In this document: positions 6,647 through 9,362 of the stretch, one piece after another
Layout: each line of letters opens with the position of its first letter
Numbering within the stretch: position 1 is the first letter of the stretch
Origin: Actinomycetota bacterium
Lineage (GTDB): Bacteria; Actinomycetota; Humimicrobiia; Humimicrobiales; Humimicrobiaceae
DNA length: 9,362 nt
Direction of reading: 5' to 3'
NCBI GenBank assembly: GCA_018400395.1
Contig: JAGYMN010000046.1
Coordinates: forward strand, 1-9,362
The notes under the pieces: generated by a model
The model's input: the letters and a program-made list of their open reading frames with translations, nothing else
What the model was told of the DNA's origin: nothing
Database searches by the model: none
Made by a program: the position numbers and the translations under genes

Positions 6647-7741
6647 TTATACATTAAATTTAAATAAAATTACATCACCATCTCTTATTACATATTGCCG
6701 TCCTTCCTGTCTGACCAGGCCTTTTTCCTTTGCTGCATGAAAGGAGCCCGTGTCCATCAGGGTCCGGTAATCTATAACTTCTGCAACAATAAATCCCCTC
6801 TCGAAATCAGTGTGTATCTTTCCTGCAGCCTGTGGTGCCCTGGTCCCCCTTTTCAATGCCCAGGCCCTTACTTCAGGTAATTTGATTGTAAAAAAGCTTA
6901 TAAGATCCATAAGCTTATAGCATGATGTTATTATCCTGTCCATACCCGTTTCAGGTATCCCCATCTCTTTCATAAACACTAGCCTTTCATCTTCATCGAG
7001 CTGCAGCAGTTCTTCTTCTATTTTTGCACTTATGGATATTACCCCTGATTTTTCGCCTGCAGCATAGTTGAGTACATCTTTAATAAGCGGGTTATTTTCA
7101 TCTCTTCCTATATCATCTTCTGAAATATTTAATGCATAAATGACAGGCTTGTCTGTAAGCAAAAAAAGACTTTCCACCAGCTGTTTTTCAAATGCTGACA
7201 GTTCTATATTCCTCAGCAATTTTCCTTTATTCAGCTCTTCCTTTATTCTTTCTAATGCTTCTACTTCCTTTATTATATCTCTTTCTCCACTTTTTGCCCC
7301 GCGCCGGCTTTTTTCAAGTCTCTTTTCTATGCTTTCAATATCAGAAAAAATCAATTCCAGGTTTACTACTTCTATATCGCCTAAAGGATCTACATTACCT
7401 GAGACATGGGCTATATTTTCATCCTTAAAGCATCTCACAACATGTACTATTGCATCTACTTCTCTAATATTAGAGAGAAATTTATTTCCGAGTCCTTCTC
7501 CCTCATGTGCTCCGCTGACAAGACCCGCAATATCCACAAACTCTATCACGGCAGGCGTAGCCTTATCAGGTTTTACCATTTCTGCCAGATTATTAAGTCT
7601 ACCGTCTGGTACAGGAACAGTTGCCCTGTTAGGTTCAATAGTACAAAATGGATAATTTGAAACTTCCGCACCAGCTGCTGTAATGGCATTAAAAATTGTA
7701 CTTTTGCCGACATTTGGAAGACCTATTATGCCAAGTCTTAT
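6647..7741 (-). CDS. ychF: Ribosome-associated ATPase/GTPase YchF (Obg family), probable AUA start
   Basis: OBG-family P-loop NTPase that binds ribosomes and is linked to stress responses and translation in other bacteria. Read from ATA at 7739-7741 the protein is 364 aa, the standard length. It opens MRLGIIGLPNVGKST with the P-loop GLPNVGKS at residues 7-14. Switch II is DIAGL (70-74). The base-specificity motif is NISE (205-208) in place of NKxD, which in this family means ATP preference over GTP. ISAK near 236-239 fits G5, and the TGS domain fills about 282-364 with the conserved AAGKIHTDFERGF. The first ATG in frame (7577-7579) would delete the P-loop. No ATG, GTG, TTG or CTG lies between the in-frame TAA at 7757-7759 and the P-loop. 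GGGGG at 7748-7752 stands 6 bases before the ATA. The fold is certain; the start codon is inferred. Confidence 0.93.
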   Translation of the reverse strand: MRLGIIGLPNVGKSTIFNAITAAGAEVSNYPFCTIEPNRATVPVPDGRLNNLAEMVKPDKATPAVIEFVDIAGLVSGAHEGEGLGNKFLSNIREVDAIVHVVRCFKDENIAHVSGNVDPLGDIEVVNLELIFSDIESIEKRLEKSRRGAKSGERDIIKEVEALERIKEELNKGKLLRNIELSAFEKQLVESLFLLTDKPVIYALNISEDDIGRDENNPLIKDVLNYAAGEKSGVISISAKIEEELLQLDEDERLVFMKEMGIPETGMDRIITSCYKLMDLISFFTIKLPEVRAWALKRGTRAPQAAGKIHTDFERGFIVAEVIDYRTLMDTGSFHAAKEKGLVRQEGRQYVIRDGDVILFKFNV

Positions 7742-7752
7742 TTCTATCCCCC
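7739..7752 (-). promoter_or_regulatory. Ribosome-binding site and AUA initiation codon of ychF
   Basis: On the minus strand GGGGG (7748-7752), 6 bases (7742-7747), then ATA (7739-7741). The spacing is ideal and the ATA falls exactly where YchF homologues begin. A second ATA at 7745-7747 touches the GGGGG and is too close to be used. The five-G run is a partial anti-Shine-Dalgarno match. Confidence 0.6.
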
Positions 7753-7883
7753 GATTTTACTTTATTAAATACTTCCTATATATTATTACTCTCCTATTAT
7801 TTTTACCAGGACACTTTATTGTCTTTACTCCGGACTCACCATAAAATAGACATATATATATTAGTTTTACAGTAAAAGCTGGA

Positions 7884-7912
7884 TTTAATATTTACAAAAA
7901 ACCTTATATAAT
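7884..7912 (+). promoter_or_regulatory. Candidate promoter of the 3'-phosphoesterase gene
   Basis: A perfect TATAAT (7907-7912) has TTTAAT (7884-7889) 17 bases upstream, a three-of-six -35 match. A transcript would begin near 7919, inside the inverted repeat at 7914-7944, and carry a leader of about 145 bases before the ATG at 8065. Confidence 0.4.
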
Positions 7913-7913
7913 T

Positions 7914-7944
7914 TACATAGTAGTATAAATAATACTACTATGTA
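7914..7944. repeat. 13-bp perfect inverted repeat with 5-base loop
   Basis: Arms TACATAGTAGTAT (7914-7926) and ATACTACTATGTA (7932-7944) are perfectly complementary around AAATA. It begins one base after the candidate -10, so it would cover the transcription start. That is the classic place for a repressor operator, or for a hairpin at the very 5' end of the mRNA. There is no following T run, which speaks against a terminator. Confidence 0.75.
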
Positions 7945-7966
7945 TTAATTATCGTATTTAAAAAAT

Positions 7967-7987
7967 ATATCTGTAAGATACAGATAT
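7967..7987. repeat. 9-bp perfect inverted repeat with 3-base loop
   Basis: Arms ATATCTGTA (7967-7975) and TACAGATAT (7979-7987) flank AGA. It lies 22 bases after the 13-bp repeat. A smaller 5-bp repeat, TAGAA-N5-TTCTA, follows at 8001-8015. The three sit in a row in the proposed leader of the 3'-phosphoesterase gene and share no obvious common half-site. Confidence 0.65.
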
Positions 7988-8064
7988 TAAGGACAGGATG
8001 TAGAAAAATATTCTAAAAAGCTGCAAAATTTTATAGCCACTTTTTTTAAATAAAAGGATAAAAA

Positions 8065-8607
8065 ATGCCTCTTAAAGATTATGAAGAAAAAAGGGATTTC
8101 CAATCTACCTCCGAACCCCGGGCCTTTAATAATAAAAAAGGTAAAAAAGACCAAAGTCCTGTATTTGTGGTCCAGAAACACTATGCTTCCACTCTACATT
8201 ATGATTTCAGGCTGGAACTTGAAGGTGTGCTTAAAAGCTGGGCGGTACCAAAAGGGCCCAGTATGGATCCTTCAGAGAAACACCTGGCAGTGCTCGTAGA
8301 GGACCATCCCCTTGAATACAAGGATTTCTCAGGAACAATTCCAGAAGGTAATTACGGTGCAGGGAAAGTTGAGGTATGGGATGAAGGCACGTATCATGCA
8401 ATAGATTCAGGGGATAAAAAAAGTTCAGAAGAAAAAATAAGGGACGGATTTAAAAAAGGGCATATCACGATAATTCTTGATGGCAGCAAACTAAAAGGGG
8501 AATTTGCATTCATAAGATTAAAAAAGGCAAAGGATAATGACTGGCTGCTGATAAAGAAAAACGATGACCATGCTGTAAAAGGATGGAAAATAGATGATAA
8601 AAATTAA
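8065..8607 (+). CDS. Stand-alone LigD-type DNA 3'-phosphoesterase
   Basis: A 180-aa protein matching the N-terminal phosphoesterase (PE) module of bacterial DNA ligase D. That module trims 3'-phosphates and 3'-ribonucleotides from DNA ends during end repair. The core runs from FVVQKHYASTLHYDFRLELEGVLKSWAVPKGPS (34-66) through AVLVEDHPLEY (75-85) and GTIPEGNYGAGKVEVWDEGTY (90-110) to LKGEFAFIRL and WLLIKK (160-165). The metal and catalytic residues known from the Pseudomonas LigD PE are present at a constant offset: H39, H45, D47, R49, H81 and Y85. Ligase and polymerase domains are absent, and neither these nor Ku is encoded in this window. The start ATG has AAGGA (8054-8058) at 6 bases. Free-standing PE proteins are known in bacteria and archaea. 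It is convergent with the YihY gene, 33 bases between stops. Confidence 0.93.
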   Translation: MPLKDYEEKRDFQSTSEPRAFNNKKGKKDQSPVFVVQKHYASTLHYDFRLELEGVLKSWAVPKGPSMDPSEKHLAVLVEDHPLEYKDFSGTIPEGNYGAGKVEVWDEGTYHAIDSGDKKSSEEKIRDGFKKGHITIILDGSKLKGEFAFIRLKKAKDNDWLLIKKNDDHAVKGWKIDDKN

Positions 8608-8640
8608 TCTGCTTGATAGCTCCTAATTGATTAATACTAA

Positions 8641-9362
8641 TTAATCCTCGTATCTAAGAGAATTTATTTCAGCTCCAAGAAGAAGCAACATGCCGGAAAT
8701 ATAAACCCACAGCAGAAAAGCAATAACTGAACCAATAGATCCATATGTCAGCTGATAATTGGAGAATCTTTCAAGATAAATTATAAAAATATGTTTTAAG
8801 GCTTCCCAGCCCACGGCAATCGTTAATGCCCCGGGGTATATCTGCTGAAAATTAACCTGTTTGTTTGTACCGAAATAGTATATAAGGATGAATATGAGGA
8901 AATTAAAAAATATGCCTGTGCCTATGGACAGTATTTTTAAAAGACTGCCTGATACAGTTTCCCCGATATTTAATAATTTTATTAGATTATTTGAAAGGTA
9001 AAAAAGCCCGGTTGAGAGACTGAAGGTTAATATGGTTATTAAAAATATCAGAAATATGATAAGAAAACCAAATAATTTTTGTTTCCAGTATTTCCTGTGA
9101 GCTCCTGTCTTAAATATCTTATTCAAAGCAAACTGTATTGAATCAAATACATATGTTGATGAAAAGAACAGAATGATAAATCCGATTATGCCTATGCTGG
9201 CGCGGTTTTCTATAATGCTTGTAACATTATTATCCACAAACCCATATATTATAGGTATCCTTTCCTCAACAAAGACCAGTATATCTGTTTGTATATTAAA
9301 CCTGTTTATTACCACACCTGATACAGAAATCAATATCAGAAGAGCCGGGAAAATTGACAATA
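8641..9362 (-). CDS. YihY/virulence factor BrkB family membrane protein (5' end outside the window)
   Basis: The visible 240 or so residues are the C-terminal part of a polytopic inner-membrane protein. Membrane segments are visible at about 3-20, 56-75, 98-122, 147-164, 176-196 and 209-230, counted from the TTG at 9358-9360. The family signature near the end is clear: LTYGSIGSVIAFLLWVYISGMLLLLGAEINS. The stretch LSIFPALLILIS at the window edge matches the family's first membrane helix, so the TTG is an internal Leu and reading continues past 9362. Full members are about 270-300 aa, so some tens of residues are missing. The family was once called ribonuclease BN in error; its molecular role is unsettled, with transport-type functions suggested. 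Confidence 0.92.
   Translation of the reverse strand, partial: LSIFPALLILISVSGVVINRFNIQTDILVFVEERIPIIYGFVDNNVTSIIENRASIGIIGFIILFFSSTYVFDSIQFALNKIFKTGAHRKYWKQKLFGFLIIFLIFLITILTFSLSTGLFYLSNNLIKLLNIGETVSGSLLKILSIGTGIFFNFLIFILIYYFGTNKQVNFQQIYPGALTIAVGWEALKHIFIIYLERFSNYQLTYGSIGSVIAFLLWVYISGMLLLLGAEINSLRYED

Larger units (their letters stand above)
7742..8064. other. 323-base gene-free region between divergent ychF and the 3'-phosphoesterase gene
   Basis: No convincing coding sequence is present; the short open frames here are AT-rich and lack homology or ribosome sites. The left part (7742-7860) should hold the ychF promoter. The best minus-strand match I see is AATAAT (7796-7801) with AAGACA (7820-7825) at 18 bases, which is weak. 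The right part holds a plus-strand promoter candidate and three perfect inverted repeats, listed separately. Just before the 3'-phosphoesterase gene, a weak AT hairpin (8020-8037) is followed by seven T at 8041-8047. Confidence 0.6.

Noticed and set aside
6647..7579. YchF starting at the ATG at 7577-7579 as a 310-aa protein
   Set aside because: This would remove the P-loop and switch I that are intact and in frame just upstream; no frameshift or stop separates them.
7140..7655. 171-codon plus-strand frame opposite ychF
   Set aside because: It is a Ser/Leu/Phe-rich mirror of the conserved YchF reading frame on the minus strand, with no recognisable motif of its own.
8020..8047. Hairpin plus seven T just before the 3'-phosphoesterase gene as a terminator or attenuator
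   Set aside because: The stem has only three G/C-containing outer pairs, internal mismatches and no loop in the AAAATTTT core; too weak to call alone, mentioned only as part of the leader.
1..9362. Mobile element, phage, CRISPR array or defence island
   Set aside because: No transposase, integrase, regularly spaced repeats or toxin-type genes; all genes are housekeeping or envelope genes of similar composition.

Overview
The window is AT-rich bacterial chromosome with a compact, ordinary gene layout. It holds seven protein genes (one cut by the right edge) and one tRNA gene. There is no sign of phage, insertion sequence, plasmid or CRISPR DNA. The peptidoglycan-type M23 endopeptidase, Shine-Dalgarno sites and TATAAT-type promoters show it is bacterial. 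The pheA-serS order is one I recall from Actinobacteria, and the CARDB-type membrane protein has a look often met in deep actinobacterial lineages. A low-GC candidate lineage of that kind, or another poorly cultured monoderm-like group, would fit. This placement is inference only.

Left half, all on the minus strand, read from high to low coordinates. A membrane-anchored protein with an extracellular CARDB-like domain (3643-4668) is followed by a membrane-anchored M23 peptidase (2597-3541). Then come prephenate dehydratase pheA (1672-2514), seryl-tRNA synthetase serS (367-1632) and finally tRNA-Ser(UGA) (108-198). Peptidase, pheA and serS are close enough to form one transcription unit, though possible internal promoters exist. 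The tRNA has its own candidate promoter and a hairpin-plus-T-run terminator.

Right half. Oligoendopeptidase F (4813-6627, plus) is divergent from the CARDB gene. It converges on the ribosome-associated ATPase/GTPase ychF (6647-7741, minus) with only 19 bases between stops. A 323-base gene-free stretch (7742-8064) follows, carrying an unusual series of perfect inverted repeats. Next is a stand-alone LigD-type 3'-phosphoesterase (8065-8607, plus), which converges on a YihY/BrkB-family membrane protein (8641-9362, minus, 5' end outside the window).

Two points deserve most attention. First, ychF has no ATG, GTG, TTG or CTG between the upstream in-frame stop and its P-loop. Homology and a GGGGG ribosome-binding site both point to an AUA initiation codon at 7739-7741. 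Second, the DNA-repair 3'-phosphoesterase has a promoter-like element followed at once by a 13-bp perfect inverted repeat, then 9-bp and 5-bp ones. That suggests an operator or a structured mRNA leader. No wholly new multi-gene system is evident.
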